Shown one piece after another: positions 1 through 11,045 of a stretch of DNA of 64,000 nt. Source of the stretch: Ochotona curzoniae (Eukaryota > Chordata > Mammalia > Lagomorpha > Ochotonidae); assembly GCF_017591425.1 (NCBI RefSeq), contig NW_024466512.1, forward strand, positions 25,597,501 through 25,661,500, in the 5' to 3' direction. Numbering within the stretch: the stretch's first letter is position 1; every line of letters starts with the position of its first letter. The notes beneath the pieces were generated by a model. It worked only from the letters and a program-made list of their open reading frames with translations, did not search any database and was not told the DNA's origin. A program made the translations under genes and the position numbers.

Positions 1-197
1 GCAGCTTTCCTGGCGCACATCCCCACATCTTCCCAGTGCCTGGTTCCCATCTTGCTTGTGCATTTTGGCACTTGCATCTTGGCATGTTAGGCACAAGTGC
101 ATAGCCGTTCTGGGTCCCTTTAGCAAAGGACAGGTGCAGACAAGCAAAATGCAGATTCCTGGTGTGTATTCTAGACCCGAGTGGGTAGGCTCTCTTA

Positions 198-506
<309 letters not shown>

Positions 507-1139
507 TCAAGGTGGCACAACTATTCTTTGCCAAGTAACTGTCTGGCATAAGAAAAAGTCCACGTGGTATGTGTCAGGTTGTGTATGTGTGGGCAGACAA
601 CAAAGATTACTTCTCCGCACACATACACAGAGACAAGCAGGGCAACAAGAGACCCAAAGCCATGTTCGCTCAGCTGAAGTGGCACCCTTTGGATTATGGC
701 AGAGATGAGTGGCGTTTTTTGAGATTCCATCTTTTCTGTTTTCTCCTTGGCTTCAAAACTGGCTTGTCAGAACAGCCAAGACACCCGGTAGGAGGGCTGG
801 AGGGAAGGGAGGGGAGGAGAGAAGGAGGGTAGGTGGGCAAAGGAAGGGAAATCTTTGTAAAGTGGAGACTCAACATCCCGCATCTGCACACATCTCTAAC
901 GAGCTTGTTCTTTCATTCACTGACTCAGCCAAGGCTTCCCGAGCACCTGCTCCCCTGCTCAGCATCATGTGACTTTTCCAAGCTGCCACAGCTCTGTGGG
1001 GAGAGCACACGCAGGAGCCAATAAATCCTGTGCAGGTGTTGAAGGGCCCTAACACAGTGGGGAGGAAGGTGGGCATTATGGGAGGCTTTCTGGAGGAGGG
1101 AGCACCTAAATTGAATCTGTGGTGGAGACAAGGAACAGC

Positions 1140-1142
<3 letters not shown>

Positions 1143-1186
<44 letters not shown>
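1143..1186. repeat. (GT)n(GC)n microsatellite, DNTT intron 7
   Basis: About 17 GT units followed by 4-5 GC units; the GC part can adopt Z-form DNA. Confidence 0.97.
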
Positions 1187-1187
<1 letters not shown>

Positions 1188-1337
1188 TCCAAGCAGTGGC
1201 ATGTCTTGTGGGATTACTGAAGGGAAAAACAGGACCAGACCATAACAGGCCTCTTGTGCCGTTCTCAGAACCTGCTGACTAGCAGGGAGCCACCACCTAT
1301 GTAAGACCAGAGGAGGCAAAGCAAGCAGCACAGCTTA

Positions 1338-1517
<180 letters not shown>

Positions 1518-2299
1518 CTAATCTCACTCTCAGTGCGAGTTGGGTCTGCCTCTAAGTAGAGTTAACATGGCTACAGACCTAGTTTCCATAAAAATAAAGT
1601 AACTCGGGAGGACATTTGGCTGTGACTCTTACAAGGTAATGGTGGCTCATTGCTTTCTTACAATTTCCTAAGAAGGAGACAGTGAAGTGTACCCCTCTGG
1701 GGTCCCACCTGTTCCAGTCCCATTTCACTCTGAAATGCCAACATTGTAGCTCAGTAGGTTGTGCCCAGCAACCAGTTGTGCCCTTCCCTGAGATAGAAGG
1801 ATCTAGAACTGGAGGACGTTGCATTGGAGACTAGACCAAAGTCAAGGAAGAGGGTAAGTTGGATCTGAAACAAAAGCTTAGAGAATGAGGATGGAGTGCC
1901 AGAGGGAAGGGGAGCAGGTCGGGGCGGAACCCAGAGTGTGATGACATCTGGTTGTGCTACCACTGAGACACTGAAGGAGCTGAGAGGGGCTCCTTCAAAC
2001 TCTACTCCAGTCTGGCACCCCGGAGGTAGCCTGGTCCCATTTGTGAACCCTGGCCAAGCATTCCCTTGGAGAAGCATTGTGTCTATCTGGCATTTCACCT
2101 GCAACTGTCCCCTGCCCCCTCCCCCGGAAGCACAGGTGTGGGAGGGAGACAGCCGACTTAAAGATTTTGTTCACAAGGTTCCCAAATTCAAGCTCTCTAT
2201 GTTATCTACAAATGGGCACAACTGCGAAGCCCATTGCAGAAGCTGTGTTGACAGAAGCTGGAAGGTGCTGCAAGTACTGATACTCCTCCAACTGTAGTT

Positions 2300-2435
2300 T
2301 ATTCCCTTCATACATATCAGTGTTATTTCCCTTTTACAGATGAGGTAACCAAACCCTGAAGGTTGCAGCTTGCTTGCTCAAGGTTACATTGCTGGAAACT
2401 TCTGGAGCCCAGATTTGGACCCAGGCATTAATGAA
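2300..2435 (+). mobile_element. MIR element, DNTT intron 6
   Basis: CTTTTACAGATGAGGTAACC, TGCTCAAGGTTACATTGCTG and CAGATTTGGACCCAGGCATT are in MIR order. Confidence 0.75.
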
Positions 2436-2473
2436 TTCCAGTGAGGTGTCCTGGATCACCCAAACTGGACTCA

Positions 2474-2704
<231 letters not shown>

Positions 2705-2920
2705 TCAGGCCATCAAGACAACAAAGTAACGAGGTGGTGCTTTCCAAGGACTTAGCGAGAGAAGGTAAGGGCAGTCCCTGCCCCAGCTGCTTCCTCACGT
2801 GACAAGCATATAGATGCTGGCATTTGTTGTGGGGGCAAGTCCTTCAGTGACGCGGGTTATGGTGAAACAAAGCAGGGATAAGAGACAGTTTCTGGCATCT
2901 GTGAAGGTGTTGGCGTGCTC

Positions 2921-2922
<2 letters not shown>

Positions 2923-2961
<39 letters not shown>

Positions 2962-3020
2962 CCTGGCTCCTGGCTTCAGCATCAGCTATTGGTGCCCTCT
3001 GAGGAGTGAAGCAGTGATAA

Positions 3021-3051
<31 letters not shown>
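2923..3051. repeat. (GT)19 and (CT)14 microsatellites, DNTT intron 5
   Basis: GT repeat at 2923-2960 and CT repeat at 3024-3051, between exons 5 and 6. On the DNTT transcript these are AC then GA runs. Confidence 0.96.
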
Positions 3052-3056
<5 letters not shown>

Positions 3057-3199
3057 ACCCACCCCCACAACCACTCCACCTTTTAAATAATATATTTAAA
3101 GGACCATGGGTAGCATGCTTTCCTCCAACACCCGTGTGAGGACACAGCCAGAAGGGGCCATCTGCAGCTCAACCTAGGGCATTTTGCTTTCAGAACTGC

Positions 3200-3226
3200 A
3201 ATAAATAAATAAATAAATAAATAAAA
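3200..3226. repeat. (AAAT)6 microsatellite
   Basis: Tetranucleotide repeat in DNTT intron 5, about 115 bases downstream of the exon 5 donor on the transcribed strand. Confidence 0.95.
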
Positions 3227-3340
3227 TTCTGTCACTTAGGCACAATCTGTACTTCATGGTGATAGCCTATACTAATAAATTAACCATCTGGAATAAGTAA
3301 TAAGATTAGCTGATTATAAAACACATATAAAATCACTTAC

Positions 3341-3412
3341 TTTGAAGCACTGGTATCGTTCATCACTTAACACAGCTTTCACTTCAGAACTTTCTCCTTC
3401 TTCAATAATTTC
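3341..3412 (-). CDS. DNTT: DNTT exon 5 (72 bases)
   Basis: This short exon encodes 24 residues (225-248): [20 protein letters not shown] then QCFK. The matching human segment is [24 protein letters not shown] (from memory), so identity is high. It lies in the 8-kDa region, just before the helix-hairpin-helix. The acceptor is TTCATGCAG and the donor is a perfect GTAAGT. Phase is 0 at both ends, so skipping it would keep the reading frame. Confidence 0.95.
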
Positions 3413-3745
3413 CTGCATGAACAGGATAAACATGATTTTAGTGAAGCTAGACGCTCACAGTTGACTCCCAGTTCATGGATCTAGTAACTTGATTGCTCAC
3501 AAAATTTGCACCTGCTGCTCGCACTGTGTTACCTTGGCTGATGTGGAGAAAACTTTCCCTGTAATCTCGAAAATTCTGGCTCAGCAGATATCCAGAACTC
3601 CTTTATGACCCTGAGAGTTCAGGACACGGAGTACTTGGGTCCTGATTTACAGGATTGCAAACCAAATGCCCACTGACGTACGGGTGCCTGCATGTTTGTG
3701 ATCATTTCCTTTCCTTTTTTTTAAAAAAAAGATTTATTTATTTTT

Positions 3746-3914
3746 GGGCCCAGCATGGTGGCCAAATGGTTAAATTCTTGCCTTACATGACTGGGATCTC
3801 ATAGGGGTGTCAGTTCATGTTCTGGCTGCTCCATTTTCCATCCATCTCCCTACTTGTGGCCTGGGAAGGCAGTGGAGGATGACCAGGGCCTTGAGACCCT
3901 GCACCTGCATGTGA
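3746..3914 (+). mobile_element. CSINE 5'-half fragment (3'-truncated), sense
   Basis: It begins GGGCCCAGCATGGTGGCC, a good SINE 5' end with an A-box-like region, and runs to CCCTGCACCTGCATGTG, then stops without a 3' half or A tail. It abuts the antisense SINE on both sides. Missing the 3' end is not the usual outcome of retroposition. Confidence 0.8.
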
Positions 3915-3960
3915 TATCTATTTTTATTTCAAAGGCAGATGTATAGAGTGAGGAGACAGA

Positions 3961-3985
3961 CAGACACATGCACACACACACACAT

Positions 3986-4026
<41 letters not shown>
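3961..4026. repeat. (CA)n microsatellite inside a SINE
   Basis: About 66 bases of AC repeats interrupted by ATGC units, sitting where the CT-rich part of the antisense SINE should be. Confidence 0.95.
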
Positions 4027-4030
<4 letters not shown>

Positions 4031-4817
4031 TCTTCCATTCCATTTGCTCATTCACTCCCCAAATGGCTGCAATGGCTAGAACTGAGCTAATCCAAAGCCA
4101 GGAGCCAGGAGCCCCAAGCTTCTTCTGCTCCCTTCCACATGGTGCAAGGTCTCAAGGACCTGAGCCACCCTCTGTTGCTTTCTCAGGCCATAAGCAGAAT
4201 TGGGTCAGAAGTAGAGCAACTGGGACATGAACTAGTGCCCATATGGAATGCCAGTGCCACAGACAAAGGATTAGCCTGTTATGACACCAAACTGGCCCAG
4301 ATCATTTTCTTCTCAATAAATATCAACTTGCTGGAATTAGAGGACTTTACAGTTGAACAAGTGAATTTGCATCCACCAAAAGCTGATTAAACCTGTGGAC
4401 ATTGTAGCCCAGAGCCACCATTCTCCTGACTTGAGCTGGAGTTGTTTTCCTTGAATAGTGTGGTTTGCACTCTCATGATAGTGAAGTTCACTACCAGGCA
4501 GCCAATTTGCCATTCATTGTCTTGAACATCACTCAGTAAGTCAGCACCAGCCTGGCTCCCTTCCTGGAACACGTGTATAGATGCAAAATGAGCCTCACTG
4601 CACATCACACCTTCCCCTGCCCATGAGCTCCTTTTCTACCTGCTGGCTTCCCAAGGCTCCCGCTGTGACTCTATTGGAATTTGGAATTTGGATGATACAT
4701 ATATGTGGAGCCATCTGTGTAAATGTGTGTGTGTGAGTGTATGAAGACAGAATTATAAAGAACACCTATTAATTGCCTCTCTCTTCTCTCTCCTCCCTCC
4801 CACCTCTCAACCTCTCA

Positions 4818-5057
<240 letters not shown>

Positions 5058-5441
5058 TTACTCCAGCTGACCTGGACTAGCAAAGGGGTCATTAGAAGCA
5101 CAGTGACCACACACTTGACAGCCAAGTGGGATTTAGAGGTGACCTGATTAATCCCACAAGTGAGAAGACTGATGCTAAGAGAGAACTTGACCTTGTTCCA
5201 TTAAGACCAGAGAGGCCAGAACCCAGGCCAGCCCTATCTTTCGATTTCCCATTAAATGCTGTTGTTTCACTGTTGTAATTTGTTGTATATTTTACACTAA
5301 TCATAGCATTTGGTTTTTCAAAGTATTTGCCTTTGATTAGTGGTGTTCCCTTTAGTGATAACTTCCAATAAATAATAATCTAGTTCCTGAAATATATAAA
5401 GCAACTGTATCCATTTCTGTGGGAGGTGGTGACCCATTTCT

Positions 5442-5617
5442 TTTTTTTTTAAAGATTTATTTTTATTATTTTTTCATTGGAAAGGCGGATATACAGAGAG
5501 GAGAGACAGAGAGGAAGATCTTCCGTCCAATGATTCACTCCCCAAGTGAGCACAACGGGCCAATACTATGCCGATCCGAAGCCAGGAGCCTCTTCCAGGT
5601 CTCCCACGCGGGTGCAG
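5442..5617 (-). mobile_element. Young 5'-truncated CSINE with target-site duplication, DNTT intron 3
   Basis: Reading antisense, a T run and AAAGATTTATTTTTATT tail lead into the SINE 3' region (AGATCTTCCGTCC, CCGATCCGAAGCC) and stop at about the middle of the element. The 14-base GGTGACCCATTTCT occurs at both 5428-5441 and 5618-5631, a perfect target-site duplication. Low divergence and perfect flanks suggest a recent insertion. Confidence 0.93.
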
Positions 5618-5727
5618 GGTGACCCATTTCTAACAGAAAGAAGAACCAAAAGCCAGGCTGGTGGTATAGGTATGGAGGAAGCTTCCCCAGGTTTTCAGCC
5701 TTTTTCCTGCTCTGGGTGTTGCGACTA

Positions 5728-5859
<132 letters not shown>

Positions 5860-6589
5860 CTAGACAAATGCAGAAGCACTGATTTTAATGACAATTCATG
5901 GTAATAGCAAGAGAAATATGTTTTGACTAGAGTTGTCTCTGGAAGGAAGATGGGATGCCTCAGGGCAGGCATTTGGCTGAAGATGAAGCCCCGGGTTAAG
6001 ATTCCACATCCTACATCCGAGTGCCTGAGTTTTGTTCCCAGCTCTGACTCCAGGTTTTCGCCAAGGCAGACCCTGGGAGGCACCAATTGATGGCTCAAAG
6101 GGGTTGCATCCCTGCCACACGTGTGAGTTCCTGCCTTCTGGCTCTACCCAACCCGAATCAAGCCATCCTAGGCATTCAGGAGAGTGAATCAGAGGGTCTC
6201 TGCCTCCGGAATAAAACTCTAAAACTTAGAAAAGATCCAAGTTTTATGTTACAAACATCTCTTACATTTCAATTTTTCTTATTTTTGTGTTATTTTTGAA
6301 ATCAGGAAGAATCAGAGCCTCCATTTAAACATCATCTTTTTTTTCTATGAACTTGTGCAGTCACAGTCCAAGCTCTCTTCCCAATGGTTCTAGCACTGCT
6401 GATTTAAGGATTTGGTTTTGACAACTTAGCTTTTTTTTTTCCTTTACGAATAATTATAATTGGAAAAATAGAGACCCTCTGTTCTATGGCTGCCAGAACA
6501 TTGGGGCTTCAATAGTTTTAAAAGTATGTATTGTTTGAAAAGTTATGCACAGACATGTTTCTAAAAATAACTGGTGTGGATTCTATGCC

Positions 6590-6785
6590 CACTCAAGGGC
6601 AGGCACCATGCTGAGTGCTTCACGCATGTGCTGTTCTAACCTGTGTGACCAGCATGTAGGCACCATTGTCATCTTACACTGCAGAAGAAGCTAAGCCACC
6701 TGCCCAGGACCACACAGGGCGTGAGCAGGCAATGAGGTGCAGCCCAGGTCTGCTGATTGTGAAGCTCATGTTCATCACCAACAAG
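6590..6785 (+). mobile_element. MIR element
   Basis: The order GGCACCATGCTGAGTGCTTCACGC, then TGTCATCTTACACTGCAGAAGAAGC, then CCCAGGACCACACAGGG follows the MIR core consensus. It lies in DNTT intron 2, immediately downstream of exon 2. Confidence 0.8.
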
Positions 6786-6826
6786 CAAAAAGCAATACCC
6801 ACCACGAGCACAGCCACGGCACTTAC

Positions 6827-7001
6827 AACAAGCTGGTGCTTCCCTGTCGCCGCCACCGGTCTCCCTGCTCTCATACATTCTATCAGCCAGGAGACGTCAA
6901 GGAGTTCTAGTTGGGCGCTGTCCTTTAGCTTCTGTACCTGTAGCCATTCCAGAACATCCGAGCCTGAGTTGTTCTCTGCCACGATGTGGGTGACAGAATC
7001 A
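6827..7001 (-). CDS. DNTT: DNTT exon 2: rest of BRCT domain
   Basis: This completes Ser68 and encodes residues 69-126. The sequence begins DSVTHIVAENNSGSDVLEWL and continues through LELLDVSWLIECMRAGRPV to GKHQLV. The VTHIVAEN strand and the DVSWLIEC helix with its invariant tryptophan are BRCT hallmarks. The acceptor is a pyrimidine-rich tract ending TTTCACAG, and the donor is GTAAGT. Length is 175 bases, entering in phase 2 and leaving in phase 0, and it joins exon 1 without a frame break. The segment QVQKLKDSAQLELL differs from human TdT (AQKVQVSSQPELL, as I remember it), in a loop that is normally variable. Confidence 0.96.
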
Positions 7002-7364
7002 CTGTGAAAGTGAAGACACTGTTATCAGCCAGGGGGGCCTTCCAGATCAGGGGTTCTCCTCTTTCGTGATCTTCCAGGGAATTCCCTTTGGAGGAACACG
7101 GTGCACACCAGCCCTGGCTTCTGGTACAGATAATCTAGGCCCCTAGGTAAGGAAGTCTCATTGGAGAAGCAATAATTACTTGTGTTATAGGTCAGAAAAT
7201 TAATCTTTATTTTCTTAAAATTAAGAAAACATTGGTGTGACTTCAGCGGCAAACCAGGATCCAGAGAAGATGGAAGGTGAAATTGTTCTTGAAGTCAGAC
7301 CCAGCCCTCTGCCTGTGACTCTGGTTGCTATTTCATTTTTATTTGTGGAATACTTAAATGCAGT

Positions 7365-7450
7365 GGCCTGCAAACTTGTTTGACTGAGACCCACAATTAG
7401 AAATATATTTTACATCATGACACCACGTAGAAACAAGGATGGATGCTAAT
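7365..7450. repeat. Ancient DNA-transposon-like fragment
   Basis: The stretch GACCCACAATTAGAAATATA then TTTTACATCATGACACC resembles a common mammalian hAT-type interspersed repeat. The family is not certain. Confidence 0.35.
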
Positions 7451-7544
7451 ACATTATAATATCTTAGTCCGTTTAGTAATGCATGGGCTCTCAACAAGAT
7501 AAATCCAGAAATTGTAAGTCAGCATGGTTTTTGAAAAAGTGTAT

Positions 7545-7850
7545 TTATACATTTATTAGAAAGGCAGCATGACAAAAGAAAGAGAGCAAAACAGAGGGAG
7601 ATGAATGTTGTGTCCACTGATTGACTCCCACAGCCGCACATCTCAGCCACATCTAAGCTAGGACACAGCCAGGAGTTCCGTTCTGGTCCCCTGAATGGTG
7701 GCAGGGCCTAGTCCTTGATCATCATCCACTGCCATTCCAGGTGCTTTCGCAGGAAGCTGGGCCAGAAGCCAAGCAGCTGGGACTCACACCAGCACTCCAG
7801 GATGGGATGCTGGCATTGCAAGCAGCAGCTCTTTGTGCTGCTAAGGCCCT
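7545..7850 (-). mobile_element. Old CSINE, minus strand
   Basis: An antisense tail (TTTATACATTTATTAGAAAGGCAG) is followed by diverged GAAGCTGGGCCAGAAGCCAAG and CAGCTGGGACTCACACCAGC segments, typical of older C-repeat copies. Confidence 0.75.
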
Positions 7851-8264
7851 TTGTCATTTGACATAGTCACAGTGGTCTTATTGTGGGATTTTCTTTTTCT
7901 TTTTAGTGGAAGAATTGATCTGTCACACCTTTTTTCTTTTTCTTTTTTTTTGGGGGGGGGTGGGGGGAATATAGTCCTGCACTGCAAAGGACTTAAGGTA
8001 TTTAGAGAATAATCTGTTCTGACTCAGTCTGTATTTTCCCTCTCCTGAAACTATGAGTTCGTCTGAGCTGGGCTGTCCTGGGGCCCTTGCAGATGATCCA
8101 GTCTCTGAGCACAGTTGTTCACTTTCAGATCTGAGCCTCACCAGCCGTGTGGGCAGATCTGCTGCCTCTGTTCTGTGCTAACAGTAACTTCTTGCTGTGT
8201 CCGACTGGGGCAGCTCTTTGGGGTGCAATAGTTTGCTCTGTGTTCAGTCCACTCTACCATGAAA

Positions 8265-8420
8265 ATATTAATAAAATTGGGATATTGCTACATGTTAGAT
8301 ACTACAGTGGGCTCCTTTTGTGTAGTATCTCATTTGGTGATCACCCATACATTTTACACAGGTATTACTATCCCCATTTGAAAGATAATTCTGTTCAGAT
8401 TCGGGGTTAAGATGCCAATT
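8265..8420 (+). mobile_element. MIR remnant
   Basis: TAGTATCTCATTTGGTGATC, then ACACAGGTATTACTATCCCC, then ATTTGAAAGATAATTCTG follows the MIR order (lowest confidence at the edges). Confidence 0.6.
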
Positions 8421-9300
8421 CACATTGGAATACCCAGGTTTACTCCTAGCCCTGGCTGCTGGAAGGCAGCTGCAACGGCTGCAGTGCCTGGGGCTGCTGC
8501 CTCACACGTGGGAGAATTGGTTGGGAAGGGACCAAGAAAATGAGATCATTCTCTCTGTCTCTCTTCTTCCCCCTTGCACACAGGTGTGTTTGTGTGTTTT
8601 TGTTTTTTTAATAAGACAGAGCTTTGGAGATGTTGAAAACCCCTCCCAGCTATAACTGATGGAGTAGGGATTTGATCCCTATTTGCCCATCAGTGACTTC
8701 GTGCTCCTCCTGTGCCTGTGGAGGAGCTGATCACTGCCCTGTTTTTGCAGCGTGAATAAGGTCTGGAGGAGGATCGCACTGATGAAAAAACCTCCCAAGG
8801 GCAGAACAACCACTTGCTATTAACGCCGTTAGACACATCATCCATGCTGGAGCCCATGGAATTCACATTGTGCTATTCTATGCCAGATGTCATACGGGCT
8901 ATAATAGGACTGCATGGCTTGTAGAACTGACCTAGAAAATCTGAAAGGACAGTTGCCATAGCTACACCCCAGAGGGAGAAGCCACAGAGAGGCTGCCCGC
9001 CCTCTGGGCTGTGGGTTTTGTCTAAAGCTCTGAGGGAGAGGAGTGTACTAAGGAGGGGCGCTGGGGTTCCTCTTCCAAATTCACTCCCCACACCTACCGC
9101 ACCCGCTGTCACCACCCAGCTCTGTCACCAAGTTCTTCACCTAAGATTGCTCTGAATATAGCCCTTTCTCTTGACAAACAACATCAAGGATCCCCAGGAT
9201 GGGAAGCTGGGAAGCATTGCTTTAAAAACCACAGTAAAACACTGGTGTATGCAAAAGGAAAGGACTGGAAGGACATACTCCAGACTGATAGTCAACATGA
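8421..9300. other. DNTT: DNTT intron 1 segment, no clear feature
   Basis: 8425-8590 may be a very diverged sense SINE (a CTGCTGGAAGGCAGCTGCAA-type core and a CT-rich run). The rest, to 9300, shows no recognisable exon or repeat. Confidence 0.4.
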
Positions 9301-9304
9301 TAAA

Positions 9305-9435
9305 TGCATGCACACACAGGTGCAATACATGTTCCTACGTAAGCCTCTTGACACCCTCATGAGATGAGCAATATGATGTCAGATGAGAAATCCAAGGCTT
9401 AGAGAGCTCCGATGAAACCAGGATTCAGACTCCAA
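9305..9435 (+). mobile_element. MIR remnant
   Basis: CTCTTGACACCCTCATGAGA, then GATGAGAAATCCAAGGCTTA, then AACCAGGATTCAGACTCC is the MIR core order. Confidence 0.65.
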
Positions 9436-9867
9436 AAACTTTCAGACTTTTAGACCTGGGGATGTTTTGCTTATTTGCTTGAAACACTTCTGCAGTTTCC
9501 CACAGTCTGCCATGAATTATCCCCCAATAGAAGCAGACTCATGGTATGTGCAGTCTCTGCTTTCCCTGGGGGCAACCCTGCAGCCCAAGAACCCCACAGT
9601 GAGCACCCCCACTGTGGATAAAGAACTTCTTTGAACTTCTGCTGCCTGGATTTGATTCCCACGCTGGCCTTTGGCTCAGGAACCAGCAATGTTTTCCGTT
9701 GGTCATTGCAGGTGCCCAAGATAATGTTAGGTGTATATAACCGGCACCTAAAGGCCTATATGTGTTTATATCCTATTTTAAAATTATGCCTATCAGACTT
9801 TAGGATAAACCTAAAGGTTTTAATTGATTCAGACAGGGAAAATTTTTAAAAGCAATTAAGAAAAAGT

Positions 9868-9920
<53 letters not shown>
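9868..9920. repeat. (GT)n microsatellite
   Basis: About 25 uninterrupted GT units in DNTT intron 1, long enough to be variable. Confidence 0.98.
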
Positions 9921-9921
<1 letters not shown>

Positions 9922-10224
9922 ATGGGGGGAGATAATACCAAAATACAGTTAGATCATGGTTATAAATTCTAGTATTCTCTAGGTCAGTAGGATGATGACA
10001 GTTTGCAACAATTTATTATGTGCTTTATGAAGAACTAGAGGAATTCAGGGACTCTATACATGAAGAAATGATACATCTATAAGGAGTTGGAAATGCTAAT
10101 TACTCTGATGTGATCTTTATGCATTGTATATATAAAGATATATAATTGTCAAGTGTCATTTTAGAAAAAGCAAACTAAATATATAATAATCTTGTGCTAG
10201 AAGCATAGCACAAGAAATGGGAAT

Positions 10225-10530
10225 GGGGGCTGGTACACTGACTCAACAGCTGATTTTCCCCTTGCAAGCACCACCATCCCATATGGCACTGGTTCATGTC
10301 CCAACTGCCCCACTTATGATCCAGCTCCCTGCTTGTGGCCTGGGAAAGCAGCAGAAGATGGCCTTGGACCCTTCACCTGTCTGGGAGACTCAAAAGAAGC
10401 TTCTGGCTTCTAGCTTTGGATCAGATCAGCTCTGGCCGTTGTGGTTCATTTGGAGACTGAACCAGTGGGTGGAAGATCTCTCTGTCTCTCTGTTAATAAA
10501 AAAAATCTACCTTTCCAATGGGAAAAATTA
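10225..10530 (+). mobile_element. Full-length CSINE, plus strand
   Basis: It begins GGGGGCTGGTACACTGACTC, passes CATCCCATATGGCACTGGTT and GCTCCCTGCTTGTGGCCTGG, and ends with CT-rich and AATAAAAAAAATC tail sequence. Confidence 0.9.
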
Positions 10531-10628
10531 TACACACATATATATATACATATAAAACTATATGTGTATATATATATATGAATATGTATATATATATATA
10601 TATACTATATACACATATATATACATAT
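10531..10628. repeat. (TA)n/(TACA)n low-complexity tract at SINE 3' end
   Basis: About 100 bases of TA with CA and GA interruptions directly follow the SINE tail. Several self-complementary TATATA blocks are present. Confidence 0.9.
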
Positions 10629-10774
10629 GAACTGTGAATGAGGTTTTGTAAGGTTGTTCTAAAGGGCCCTGGGCTATGAAATTAACTCATAAATCTCAGT
10701 TCTGAAGCTTCTCTCAGATAATTCTGATGTTCTTCTTGCCTCTCCTTCTTTCTGTATTCAATTTTAGAGGTACA

Positions 10775-11045
10775 ATTTTAGAGAGAGAGAATAAATGAGA
10801 TAGTGCTTCTACTCACTGATTCACTCCATAAATGCCCACAAGGTCCAGGACTAGACCCAGCTAGAGCCAGATGCTGGAAGCTTAATCCAGGTCTCCCACA
10901 GGGGTGGCAGAAACCCCAGTCACTTGAGCCATCAGTGGCTGCATAGCAGGGCTTGCATTGACAGGAAGCTGGAGTCAAGAACCGATGAGCCAAAATGTTG
11001 AACCTGGATACTTCAGTACTTAAGATATGTGTTAACCCAGAAGCT
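10775..11045 (-). mobile_element. Old CSINE, minus strand
   Basis: An AGAGAGAGAATAAATGAGAT start, CACTGATTCACTCCATAAATG, and CAGGTCTCCCACAGGGGTGG are diverged antisense C-repeat blocks in the right order. Confidence 0.8.

Larger units (their letters stand above)
3715..4299 (-). mobile_element. CSINE on minus strand, with a sense 5' SINE fragment inside its tail
   Basis: The antisense copy covers about 3915-4299 (tail side to 5' end) and also 3720-3745, where an AAAGATTTATTTATTTTT tail segment is found. Near-matching 14-base flanks, GATCATTTCCTTTC at 3700 and GATCATTTTCTTCT at 4300, look like a target-site duplication around the whole block. The CT-rich part of the SINE has expanded into a long CA array. 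It lies in DNTT intron 4 in the same orientation as DNTT transcription. Confidence 0.85.

Noticed and set aside
870..1331. 153-codon frame through DNTT intron 7
   Set aside because: Contains a His-Thr run made by the GT microsatellite and lies in an intron of a well-supported gene.
4365..4372. Octamer ATTTGCAT in DNTT intron 4
   Set aside because: Single 8-base match expected by chance in a window this size; no clustered lymphoid sites seen.
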